From: Actinomycetales bacterium
GTDB taxonomy: Bacteria; Actinomycetota; Actinomycetes; Actinomycetales; Dermatophilaceae
Direction: 5' to 3'
DNA length: 64,000 bases
Assembly: GCA_016710385.1 (NCBI GenBank)
Contig: JADJVX010000026.1
Location: 248,001-312,000, forward strand
Positions 53,341 to 61,928 of this stretch are shown piece after piece (positions within the stretch are counted from its first letter, which is position 1; each line of letters starts with the position of its first letter). The notes beneath the pieces are model-generated. The model was given only the letters and a program-made list of their open reading frames with translations. It searched no databases and was not told where the DNA came from. The position numbers were made by a program, and so were the translations under genes.

Positions 53341-54952
53341 ACCTCGACCACGGACGGAAACCCCAACCTGGCCGGCGCCTTCTCGCACATGGTGGACCTC
53401 ACCGCGAACAAGATGGGCAAAGCAGACGTGCCTCGATCGCTGGTCGGCCAACTCCAAGACGTACCTGGTGCGGCCGTGTTCACCTTCGATTACCACCCGT
53501 ACTCAGGCCGCTGGGTCACCGACTCTCACTTGGGACCGGCGCTCGGCAAAGTCATCGATTGCCTCGCAAAGGCATCCGGCCAAGAAGTCATCGTCGTCGG
53601 ACACTCCATGGGCGGCCTTGTCGCACGTTACGCTGCCGCAAACCCAGACCGGAGCGGGGTCATCGGCGAGATCATCACGCTGGGCACCCCCAGCATCGGA
53701 TCCATCGCGGCAAGACTCACTGACAGCGCCATCTCGGCAGGCTCGCTGCTATTCAAGCAACTGGTCATCCTGCGACTCATCCTGTCCATATGCGGTCAAG
53801 TCAGCACTAACAGTCTCGACGGAGGCTCCCTGTGCGCGCTCCTGCCGCCCCCGGTCCGAGCCTTCGATTCAGAAGCTGGACGCGCATTGCGCGCCGGGTC
53901 GACCGAGCTCGGGCAACTCAAGCCCATCCCAGCGGCCATCCCGGTGAACGCACTTGCGGGGTCCACCGACTTTCAAGTCCGGAAGGTCGGATGGTTCAGC
54001 TTCCCCTGGGAGACAGACACCATTCCGGTCGGAGATGTGATCGTCACCGAAAACTCCGCCGTCGCAGGAGCAACCGTGTCCAAGACCGTTTCCTGCGCAT
54101 ATCAACTGTCCCCAGTCCGAGCCGGCGTCGATCAAGCCGGCCTCATCCTCAAACTCACGACTGCCAACGACGTAGCCGGCGCCCCACTCGGGGCCTTCTC
54201 CGGTCCCTGCTTCCATACCAGCCTGATGCGAAGCATCGAACTCTCCAACGAAGTTCTGGGCGCAGTCAACGACTACATCAACCCCCGCATGACTGGCCAG
54301 CAGATTCAAAACGCCACCATCCCGGCAGGGAGCTGCGGAACGGCATCAGACAAGGGCTGGCCTCAGGACCGGCCGATCACACTCCGAAACGGCCGCGGCA
54401 CAACAATCGAGCACCCGGAAACGGACCACGGCGCCAGCATCCTCGACATCCGGATCGTCGGCCGAGCAGACATGGACCGCGACGGGCGGGAGGACTTCGT
54501 TCTGGCCTACCGCTGCGCAGGCAGCACCCCGGAGATGTGCTGCGCAGGTCAGGGCTCCGTGAGAATCTTCGTTGGCATCTTTGCTGAGGGTCCTGGCGGC
54601 CGGCTGACGCGGAGCTTGCCGGTCTACTTCGGGGGTGAATCGCGACCCGGCGGCGAATTCGGCCCAGCGGACCACACCATCTCCGAAGTCCGCCTCGACG
54701 GCCGCACCCTGATCACCACTGAACACATTCTCTACCCCGATTCGTACACGCCCGAGCAAGTAGGCGGCGACCCCCAGGCGCCGATCACGATCAGATCCAC
54801 ACTCGAGGGCACCGCGTGGGTCTCCAAGTGAGGCTTCGGCACCAACCCGTATGACCGTGGCATCGGGCGTATCACCGACGGCATACCGGCCTCTTTGGGT
54901 CTGACACCGAGGGCAGCAGGCTCTCGGGGCAACTCGAAAGGTGTTCTCTCCC

Positions 54953-56117
54953 ATGCGCACCACGACCTTCACCCGACTCTTCACACTCACGGCAGGGCTG
55001 GCCACCGTCGCCACCCTCGCCCTTGGCAGCTCGACCGCCGCCCAAGCCGGGACCTTTGCTGCTGCCGGAGGGGCGGGCAGCGCGGTCCGGTCCGCCGACG
55101 TCGGCTCCGGCACCCCCGCCCTCACCGCCGAGGCCAAGGCCGCCGGCAAGAAGGCCCACGGGGCCAAGGCCACGTCGACCGAGATCCTCGAGGCCTACTG
55201 GACCAAGGCCCGCATGGCGGCGGCCATCTCCGCCGACCAGGACCCCGCGCTCGCGAGCTCCGCCACGGCATACGTCGAGAAGACCACCCGCGATCTGAAG
55301 GCCGGCAAGAAGCCCGCCACCAACGACGGTCCGGTCCGCAGCGTCTCGGGCACCCCGAGCCAGGTCTTCGCCCCGGCCGGCAGCGGCGGAAGCACCGGCG
55401 GCCTCGTGCAGGCGGCCTACAACCCCAACCTGCCCTACTACGTGCCCACCGCCTACACCGCGGGGAAGGTCTTCTTCACCAAGGGCGGCCTCAACTACGT
55501 GTGCTCCGGCACCATCGTCAACTCCGAGGGCAAGGACACTGTCTGGACCGCGGGCCACTGCGTGCACGGCGGCTCCGGCGGCACCTGGCACAGCAACTGG
55601 ACCTTCGTGCCGGCCTATGACGACGACCTGGCCAACCCGCGGCCGTATGGCACCTGGTCGGCGGGCCAACTGTGGTCGAAGTCGGCCTGGACCAGCAGTT
55701 CTGACTTCAGCCAGGACATGGGCGTCGCGATCATGAACACCAACTGGGGCTACCACATCGTCGACTACTTCGGTGGCCAGGGCCTGACGACCAACCGCGG
55801 CAAGAGCGGCGTGTGGGAGAACGCGTTCGGCTACCCGGCCGAGTCGCCGTTCGACGGTGGCAACCTGATGCGCTGCTGGGGCTCGACCTCGCCCGGAGTG
55901 GGACGCCTGGCTGGTGTGGTCGCAGACCGTCAAGATCCCGTGCGACATGACCCGCGGCTCCTCCGGCGGCGGTTGGCTCTACGGCTACGACGGCAACTGG
56001 GGCCAGCTCAACGGCGTCAACAGCCGTATCGACCGGATCGTCGGCCCGACCATCATGCTCTCGCCGTACTTCGACGACGACGCTTGGGGCCTCTACAACT
56101 CCACTCGCTACCTCTGA
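54953..56117 (+). pseudogene. Secreted trypsin-like serine protease, one frameshift
   Basis: Signal peptide (TRLFTLTAGLATVATLALGSSTAAQA), propeptide-like Ala/Lys-rich region to about 115, then a chymotrypsin-fold protease. Catalytic residues are His in TVWTAGHCVHG, Asp in SQDMGVAIMN and Ser in CDMTRGSSGGGWLYG. Cysteines flank the His and Ser parts. The first frame slips near 55895, where one extra G in CCGGAGTGG breaks it; without that G the chain reads EWDAWLVWSQTVKIPCDMTRG and ends at 56117. With the G present, the same frame runs on through a terminator into the next lipoprotein, a false fusion. A sequencing error or a recent mutation are both possible. Confidence 0.85.
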
Positions 56118-56148
56118 TGGCTGGCCCGCCGTCTCACCGACGGCACGG

Positions 56149-56175
56149 AACGCGCCCGGATTCCCCGGGCGCGTT
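56149..56175 (+). terminator. Hairpin terminator after the protease
   Basis: AACGCGCCCGG (56149-56159), five-base loop, CCGGGCGCGTT (56165-56175), followed by T and CC. It fits the end of the protease transcript 32 bases after the stop. Confidence 0.7.
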
Positions 56176-56200
56176 TCCGGTGCCCGGCCTACCATCGGGT

Positions 56201-56767
56201 ATGCCGTCCGCTCCAGACCCGGGTATGCCGTCGCGGCGCCGGCTGCTGCGCGGGATGTCGGCCGCCGCAGCCGTGGTCGGCGGCGCCGTCCTGGCCGCGT
56301 GCGGACGAGCAGAGACCCCCGGCGGTCGTTCCACACCGCCGGTCGCCCCGATCAGCCCCCCCACCGGAGTCCCCCCGGCCACCGGTTCGGCACCCGGATC
56401 GGGAGGCGTCCCGGGACCGGCACCACTTCCCGAGCCACCCGGTTTCCCGACCGGCATACCGACCCCGACGATCACCGAACCCGTTGCCGGAGAACGACGT
56501 CGGGCGACGCCTTTCGTCTTCGTGCTCGCCCAGGGCAAGAGCATCGTCGTGCAGGTGACCAGCGGCGGGCCGCCGTGCGACGCCGTGACAGGTACCGAGG
56601 TCAACGAGAGCACAGGGCGGGTCGTCCTCACGGTGTGGACCGGTCCGCAGCTCGGGGCCGGCCCGTGCGACGGTCCGCAGCCGGCGATCGCCGCGATCCA
56701 GTGGATTCGCGTCACGCTGGCGGCGCCGCTGGGCACCCGCGAGCTCATTCAGGGACACCAAGCCTGA
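56201..56767 (+). CDS. Tat-type lipoprotein of unknown function
   Basis: 188 aa. SRRRLLRG followed by SAAAAVVGGAVLAAC gives a twin-arginine-like signal with lipobox (Cys34). A Pro/Gly/Thr-rich linker spans about 40-100. The C-terminal domain has two cysteines (GPPCDAV and GAGPCDG) and strands (FVFVLAQGKSIVVQV, VVLTVWTGPQ). A second in-frame ATG at 56225 is as likely a start. It has its own promoter region after the hairpin. The stop TGA opens a 14-bp tandem repeat. Substrate or partner unknown. Confidence 0.65.
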   Translation: MPSAPDPGMPSRRRLLRGMSAAAAVVGGAVLAACGRAETPGGRSTPPVAPISPPTGVPPATGSAPGSGGVPGPAPLPEPPGFPTGIPTPTITEPVAGERRRATPFVFVLAQGKSIVVQVTSGGPPCDAVTGTEVNESTGRVVLTVWTGPQLGAGPCDGPQPAIAAIQWIRVTLAAPLGTRELIQGHQA

Positions 56768-56831
56768 CCGCTCACGCCTGACCGCTCACGCCTGACCGCT
56801 CACGCCTGACCGCTCACGCCTGACCGCTCAC
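56765..56831. repeat. 14-bp tandem repeat, about 4.8 copies
   Basis: TGACCGCTCACGCC is repeated at 56765, 56779, 56793, 56807 and 56821 (partial). The first copy includes the stop codon of the Tat lipoprotein. It fills the gap between this gene and the convergent lipoprotein, and may terminate transcription from both sides. Confidence 0.85.
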
Positions 56832-56850
56832 CGCCCGATCGGCACGCGGG

Positions 56851-57519
56851 TCAGCTGCGGGCCGGGATGAGGCGAGCCATCTGGACGACCGCAGCGCCGG
56901 CCTTGTCAGCGGTCACGGGGATCGACGAGTCGCCGTCGTAGACGATCTCGTAGACCTGCCCGGCCTTCTCCATATAGAAGTTCACCGTGAAGGTCTGCTC
57001 GAAGCACGTCGTGTTGAGGAACGAGACCGGCGCCGCCGCCGTGGGCTCCTGGATCTTGCCCATGCACGTGATGGCTCGCTCTCCCTTGCGGCTGGCGGCA
57101 TACGTGGCGGTGGGGTCGAACGCGGTGAGATTGGTGATGTCGATGACCCCCCGCTTGCCGCCGGTCGCGGCGACCCGGCACCGCTTCGCGTCACCAGTGA
57201 TGGAGAAGACGGTGCCCTTGCCCAGCAGGGTCTCGACGGCTTCCTGAGCCGGCTGACACCAGGTCGGCTGACCGGTCCCGCTGTCGGAACCGCTGCCGGG
57301 GGCGTTCGTCGTGGCCTTGGCTGCGGGGGTGCCGACTGGCGTCGACGCGACCGACGACGCGGCCGACGACGGGGCAGCGGCCGGGGTCGCCGTCGAACCC
57401 GAGGAGCATGCGCTCAGCGTGGCGACGAGGCTCAGGGCGACGGCGGCGGACGCGATGCGGCTAGGGCTGGGGACTCGGCTGGGGACGCGGCTGGGGACTC
57501 GGCTGGCGCGAGTTGTCAT
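56851..57519 (-). CDS. Lipoprotein with two or more cysteines, DUF3558-like
   Basis: 222 aa. The start has RVPSRVPSRVPSPSR coded by a short DNA repeat; a hydrophobic stretch and lipobox LSAC (Cys38) follow. After an Ala/Ser/Thr linker, the secreted domain (about 85-222) has four cysteines (TWCQPA, DAKRCRV, AITCMG, NTTCFEQT). It resembles by eye the secreted DUF3558-type actinobacterial lipoproteins; this name is a weak guess. It sits 62 bases behind the big membrane-anchored protein gene and is probably in the same transcript. Confidence 0.6.
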   Translation of the reverse strand: MTTRASRVPSRVPSRVPSPSRIASAAVALSLVATLSACSSGSTATPAAAPSSAASSVASTPVGTPAAKATTNAPGSGSDSGTGQPTWCQPAQEAVETLLGKGTVFSITGDAKRCRVAATGGKRGVIDITNLTAFDPTATYAASRKGERAITCMGKIQEPTAAAPVSFLNTTCFEQTFTVNFYMEKAGQVYEIVYDGDSSIPVTADKAGAAVVQMARLIPARS

Positions 57520-57581
57520 GTCTACTCCTTGGTGGCGGGGATTTCGTGGTGGGGCTGAAGAGATCTGGTGTCAAAGGCGGG

Positions 57582-60470
57582 TCAGTCGCCGGCAGCGGGA
57601 CGCAACACGACACGCACCGATCGGCCGTCGGCGGCACGCAGCAGCACCGTCCGTTCGCTGCGGCCGTCCCAGACGATGTCGGTGTCGACGCTGAAGGTCG
57701 CGATGCCCGCCGGTCCCGAGCACCCGGACGTTCCCGGCGCGGCGAGCACATAGGACACCTCGAGGCGGAGTTGCCCGAGGGCGGCTGGATGCTCGAACCC
57801 GGCGGCCAGTTCGGTCCCGGGCCGGTATGCCGTGCAGCGAGCGGCCGGGTCGGCGCGGCTCACGAGAGTGCGGCCACCGAGGGCCACCCGCAGTGCGGTC
57901 ACCGAGGCCTGCACCTCCGCCGCTCCGGGCCCACCCGACACCGGCGGCTCGGCGAGGGTCACCGACCAGGCGGCCAGGAAGTCGGCGGGCACCGGCGGTG
58001 CGGCAGTGCGCCCGACCAGGGCGGGCCCGGCATACCGGCGCGACTGTCCGGTCGCAGCATCGGTGAGGGTGACCGCCAGGGCGTATTCGGTGCCCGCGCA
58101 CAGGCCTGGCACGGTGAGCCGTCCCGATGAGGCGGGGGCGGTCGGGCCGAGAAAGGTCGTCGGGCAGGCCGGCGCCCGGTCGGCGGGGACGACACTCGAG
58201 GCGCTCACCTCGAGAGTGACCTCGCGATCGGCCTGCCAGATCAGGTCGAGAGCGGTCGACGCAGATGCGGGCGAGGGCTGCACCCGCACCCCGAAGGTGT
58301 CCAACGTCGGGGCGCCCTGGCGCACCGGGGTGCGCAATTGCGGTGCGACAGCGACAAATCCAGCGGGATCGATGCGCCATTGGTCGGCCGACCAGTCGGA
58401 CACCAACCGGCCGCCGGGCAGCAGCGGGGTGCTCGAGTAGGGCACCTTACGCACGACGAGGTCCATGCCGGAGCCGTCGCTGAGCGGGATGCGGGCGCTG
58501 CGCGCGGGGCCGCAGCCGGACGGCATACAGCCGCGGTTGTCGATCCAGATGCGGGTGCGGCCCTCCGGACGATTGGCGAGGGCATCGGTGGTGAACAGCT
58601 CAATGTCGCCCGGGTCGAAGAGGAACCGGCTGTCCTCGACCCGGCAGAGGAAGCCAGGGTCCCCGAGCGGACGCACCGTGGTTGCGGTGGCGGGGGCGTT
58701 CGGGAAGCCGCACGCGGCCGTGAGGGAACGGTCGCCGATGACCTGGAAGGTCCATCGGTCGAGGGTGGGCTGGCCGACGACGCTCAGCTCGGTGGCCGCG
58801 CGGGCAGGCGGCACGACGGTATGCCGTTCGATCGCCGTGACGACGGGGTTGTCGTACGAGCGGCTGGGCAGGAGGTACCAGAAGACGCAGATGTCGACGG
58901 CTTCGCCCTGCGCCAGGGCAGGCATGGTGAGGTTGACGACGGCTTCACGGCTGGCGGGCGTGCCTGGGTCGGGGGTCCAGTAGCGGGTCTGGGCGGCCTG
59001 GCGGGTCACCGGAAGCGTGGTGCTCAGGATCGCCGGATCGACAGAGCGGCAGTCGGTGCCCGGAGGGTAGCCCGCCGCTGCGACGCGCTGGGCCTGCTGG
59101 CTGCGGATCCGGCCCTCCAGCGGATGGGCCGCGCTCTCGGGTGCGGTGGCCTCACCGAGGGTCACGGCGAACGTCGGGATCCGCACCTCGACATTGAGCG
59201 CGTCGACGGGGGCGAAGCGCACCGGACGGCGCAGGTCCGCCTCGGTCAGACCGGAGCCGCCGAACTGCGGATCCCAGGCCGACCACTGGGGATCGTAGGA
59301 GTAGCCGAAGGTGAAGGGGCCCGCCACGACGCCCGCCGGAGCCCGCCGGCCGAGCACGTCGTCAAGTCGGGCGCACAGCGGATCGGTCGTCGAACTGGTG
59401 CAGCCGGTGTGGATCGACAGGGCGAAGGTGGCGGCGCAGTCGTACCAGGTCGTGCTGTGCAACTCCCCGAGGCAGCCGTCTCGGTTGGCGTCCATGTCCT
59501 GGCGAGAAACCTTGAGACACAACGGGATTCCGGGCGTCTGAGTGCCTCGGGCGAAGGCCTCGGCCCACGCGGCGACCAGGTCGGCCGAGGGTGCCGCCGC
59601 CTCGGCGGTGAGGACCGCACCAGGGTGCGAGACCCGGATGAGCGAGGCGAACACCCCTGGGGTGTTGAGCTGCAGGTCCAGCCGGGCGATGACCGGCTGG
59701 TTGACGACGGCCGCGAAGATCGTGTCGGTGCGCCAGTCGATGGGCGCGGTGGGGAACTGACGGGAGCATTCCCCGGCATACAGGTCGGTCTTGCGGATCT
59801 CCCCGACCCACAGGGTCTGGAACGCCGGCGCCTGCCGGTAGCCCAGCACGAGCGCCTGCTGGCCCTGCTGGCAACCCGGCCCGGTCGGCGTGCGCACACA
59901 CGGGTCGACGAAGGCCCGGATGGTCCCGGGGTCACTGGGCACGAGCGCGGGTATGCCGGGGGCCGCACGGCTGGTGGTCGGGGCAGTGGCGGGCTCGCCG
60001 TAGCCCCGTCGGAGGGTGGCCAGTGCAGTCGCATCGGACAGATCGCGGCTTTCGGCACCGGCTGGCGCGATCGGAGCAGTGCCGGTGAGGCCGGCCTCCG
60101 GGTCGGCGCGCAGGTCCGGCCCGCCCCCGGGATTCGGCTCCGGCCGGCCTGACCCGATGGCCAGGCCCGGAGCAGCTGCGCCGGGGGCTGGGTCGGTGCT
60201 CACGCCGGGGCTGACGCCGGGGCTGACACCGGGGCTGGCGCTGGGCGGTCCGGCATACCCGGTGGCGGTCGCCGGCTGGGAGACACCCGCGGGGACGCTG
60301 AGCGGGCCGGCGACGGGGAGGGTGGGGTCGCCGGCCCGCAGCGATCGGCCGATGAACCCACCCGTCGCGACGAGCACGATGAGCGCGATGGCGACGAGGG
60401 CGGTCACGGCAGGGCTGCGCCGGGCGCGGGGGGCGGTGGTCGTGGCGGTGCTGGAGCTCATGGCGGTCAT
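57582..60470 (-). CDS. Large membrane-anchored extracytoplasmic protein of unknown function
   Basis: 962 aa: one N-terminal membrane helix (about 20-41: AVTALVAIALIVLVATGGFIG), then a Pro/Gly/Ser/Ala-rich stalk with the repeated SPGV motif, to about residue 150, then a large outside part. That part is rich in cysteines (for example FVDPCVRTPTGPGCQQGQ, CLKVSRQDMDANRDGCLG) and contains a calcium-like DMDANRDG site. The C-terminal half has Ig/FN3-like strands (LTVPGLCAGTEYALAVTL and VSYVLAAPGTSGC). No catalytic motif is seen. The ATG at 60470 overlaps the stop of the gene before it (ATGA), so the pair acts together. Confidence 0.7.
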   Translation of the reverse strand: MTAMSSSTATTTAPRARRSPAVTALVAIALIVLVATGGFIGRSLRAGDPTLPVAGPLSVPAGVSQPATATGYAGPPSASPGVSPGVSPGVSTDPAPGAAAPGLAIGSGRPEPNPGGGPDLRADPEAGLTGTAPIAPAGAESRDLSDATALATLRRGYGEPATAPTTSRAAPGIPALVPSDPGTIRAFVDPCVRTPTGPGCQQGQQALVLGYRQAPAFQTLWVGEIRKTDLYAGECSRQFPTAPIDWRTDTIFAAVVNQPVIARLDLQLNTPGVFASLIRVSHPGAVLTAEAAAPSADLVAAWAEAFARGTQTPGIPLCLKVSRQDMDANRDGCLGELHSTTWYDCAATFALSIHTGCTSSTTDPLCARLDDVLGRRAPAGVVAGPFTFGYSYDPQWSAWDPQFGGSGLTEADLRRPVRFAPVDALNVEVRIPTFAVTLGEATAPESAAHPLEGRIRSQQAQRVAAAGYPPGTDCRSVDPAILSTTLPVTRQAAQTRYWTPDPGTPASREAVVNLTMPALAQGEAVDICVFWYLLPSRSYDNPVVTAIERHTVVPPARAATELSVVGQPTLDRWTFQVIGDRSLTAACGFPNAPATATTVRPLGDPGFLCRVEDSRFLFDPGDIELFTTDALANRPEGRTRIWIDNRGCMPSGCGPARSARIPLSDGSGMDLVVRKVPYSSTPLLPGGRLVSDWSADQWRIDPAGFVAVAPQLRTPVRQGAPTLDTFGVRVQPSPASASTALDLIWQADREVTLEVSASSVVPADRAPACPTTFLGPTAPASSGRLTVPGLCAGTEYALAVTLTDAATGQSRRYAGPALVGRTAAPPVPADFLAAWSVTLAEPPVSGGPGAAEVQASVTALRVALGGRTLVSRADPAARCTAYRPGTELAAGFEHPAALGQLRLEVSYVLAAPGTSGCSGPAGIATFSVDTDIVWDGRSERTVLLRAADGRSVRVVLRPAAGD

Positions 60471-61618
60471 CCGATGCAGGCTTCGGCGATCTGGCGGAAG
60501 TCGACGGTGCGGGCGGCGTTTGAGGTGTTGCCCAGGCTGTCGCGAGCGGTCACGCTGAGGGTCATCGGGATCGTCCCGGAGTGCGTGCTGTAGAGCGGCC
60601 CGACTCGGAATCGCCCGCCTCCCAACGAGGTTGCTGCGCCGGACTTCCCGCCAGCGGTCCAGGTGGCGGCAGTGACGGTCGCCCCGGACGGGTCGCTCGC
60701 GGCCACCGTGAGAGTGACCTGCTGCCGGTATGCCGTGCACGCCGAGGACCCCTCGGAGTAGAGGAAGCCCGAGTCGGTGGTCAGGGTGAGCGCCGGGCCG
60801 GTGGTGTCTTTGGGCGTGGTGGCCGGCGGGGTGGGCGTGGGTGCTGTGGGTGCCGGCGTCGCGGGGGCCGGTGTCGTCGGCTGGGTGCGCGTCGACCCCG
60901 CCGTGGTCCGAGGTGCGCTGGTCGGTGCCGTCGGCGGCGGTGCAGTCGGTGAGGACGGTGCCGATGACGCCGTGGCTGTCGCGGAGGTGGGTGATGCTGA
61001 TGTCGGCACCGGGGCGGCGGCTGCGGCCAGGGCGGTGCTGCAGGTGAGCTCGGGCAGGCCCTCGAGGTCGCCGTAGTCGGCAAGGGCAGCCCGCGGCATC
61101 CACGCGGGAGCGCCGGGGTTGTCGGGGTGCCGGATGACCGCCCAGGAGGCGCCGGTGCGGCCGATGATCCACACCTGATCGCCGCGGTGCAGGTCACCGA
61201 GGGCGGCACCCCGAGCGGAGTCGTCGCTGCACCCGTAATAGCTCGCCGCGTCGGGTCGCAGCGTGACGCCCGCGCCGCCGCGGCCGATCAGTCCGGTGAG
61301 CCCGATGGCCAGCCCGGCACCAAGCGCGGCCACTGCGGCGGCGACGGCGCGCCACGGCATACCCGTCGGCAGACTGGTCAGGCGAGCGACGTCTGGGAGG
61401 GACGCCCCACCCGGGGGCTGCTGGGCCGGCCCGGGTGGGTCGGCCACGAAGAGCCGGGTGGGCTCCGTCGGGTGGACGCCCAGCGCGCGTTCGAGGCGCA
61501 CCAACTCGTCGGGGCCAAGGTCGTAGCCACGCAGCGCCTCCGTCGGAGTGAGGCGGACCTGGTCGGCCCACGCCGCATCGTTGGCGATGCGCCGCAGCAC
61601 GTCTTCCAGTCCGGCCAT
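60467..61618 (-). CDS. Membrane-anchored protein with leader-like N-terminus, SH3-like and Ig-like segments
   Basis: 383 aa. The cytoplasmic N-terminus (about 1-48: LRRIANDAAWADQVRLTPTE, then ALRGYDLGPDELVRLERAL) looks by eye like the helical leader-like module of Nif11 or Franean1_4349-type peptides. A Pro-rich linker leads to one membrane helix (about 90-112). The outside part has an SH3b-like region (GDLHRGDQVWIIGRTGASWAVI), a long Thr/Pro/Ala stalk, and an Ig-like domain near the end (ALTLTTDSGFLYSEG, then TVDFRQIAEACIG). GAGGG stands eight bases before the ATG. Coupled to the 962-aa gene; the LuxR gene lies upstream on the same strand beyond the 52-bp repeats. Confidence 0.65.
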   Translation of the reverse strand: MAGLEDVLRRIANDAAWADQVRLTPTEALRGYDLGPDELVRLERALGVHPTEPTRLFVADPPGPAQQPPGGASLPDVARLTSLPTGMPWRAVAAAVAALGAGLAIGLTGLIGRGGAGVTLRPDAASYYGCSDDSARGAALGDLHRGDQVWIIGRTGASWAVIRHPDNPGAPAWMPRAALADYGDLEGLPELTCSTALAAAAAPVPTSASPTSATATASSAPSSPTAPPPTAPTSAPRTTAGSTRTQPTTPAPATPAPTAPTPTPPATTPKDTTGPALTLTTDSGFLYSEGSSACTAYRQQVTLTVAASDPSGATVTAATWTAGGKSGAATSLGGGRFRVGPLYSTHSGTIPMTLSVTARDSLGNTSNAARTVDFRQIAEACIG

Positions 61619-61720
61619 GTCCGAACCCTCGCGGCCCGGTCCGATTCAGCGCGTGAGTGGTAGCCACTCAATCCCGCGGGTGCAGGTACTCAAACTGGCC
61701 GCCGCGGGTCGCGCCGCCCG

Positions 61721-61920
61721 GGGAAACCTTCCGACCCGCCGACAAACCCGCCCTGTCACACCCACACGGGCCGGGAAACCTTCCGACCCGCCGACAAACC
61801 CGCCCCGTCACACCCACACGGGCCGGGAAACCTTCCGACCCGCCGACAAACCCGCCGACCCGCCGACAAACCCGCCCCGTCACACCCACACGGGCCGGGA
61901 AACCTTCCGACCCGCCGAGT
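61721..61920. repeat. 52-bp tandem repeat, four copies
   Basis: Units start with GGGAAACCTTCCGACCCGCC at 61721, 61773, 61825 and 61897. The third unit contains an extra internal 20-bp duplication (GACCCGCCGACAAACCCGCC), giving a step of 72. The last unit is cut short next to the LuxR stop. The 310-bp gap between the LuxR gene and the 383-aa gene is mostly this array; the promoter of the latter must lie between about 61619 and 61720 or within the repeat. Confidence 0.85.
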
Positions 61921-61928
61921 TTGTTCGC

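Larger units (their letters stand above)
51605..54831 (+). pseudogene. Secreted alpha/beta hydrolase (lipase) split by an IS256-family element
   Basis: The 5' piece (51605-about 51890) has a signal peptide (LLAIALTLLAAFTTAHPAVAA) and the oxyanion HGW in WVPVILVHGWVSQS. The 3' piece (from about 53341) continues STTDGNPNLAGAFSHM, FDYHPYS, and the nucleophile elbow VGHSMGGLVARYAA. It has cysteines and a C-terminal calcium-like DMDRDGREDFVLA repeat. Joining after THPT gives one continuous frame. In the family this is a class of secreted lipase or esterase. As it stands, the enzyme cannot be made whole. The neighbourhood lacks the octamer and is AT-richer, so the gene probably arrived by transfer before the insertion. 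Confidence 0.85.

Noticed and set aside
54941..56767. A single 608-codon fusion of protease and lipoprotein
   Set aside because: The protease catalytic Ser part is in another frame after one extra G, and a terminator hairpin and an export signal stand in the middle of the supposed fusion.
61721..61920. Possible CRISPR or coding repeat at the LuxR gene
   Set aside because: Direct tandem repetition without unique spacers; no plausible start or export signal for the repetitive peptide.
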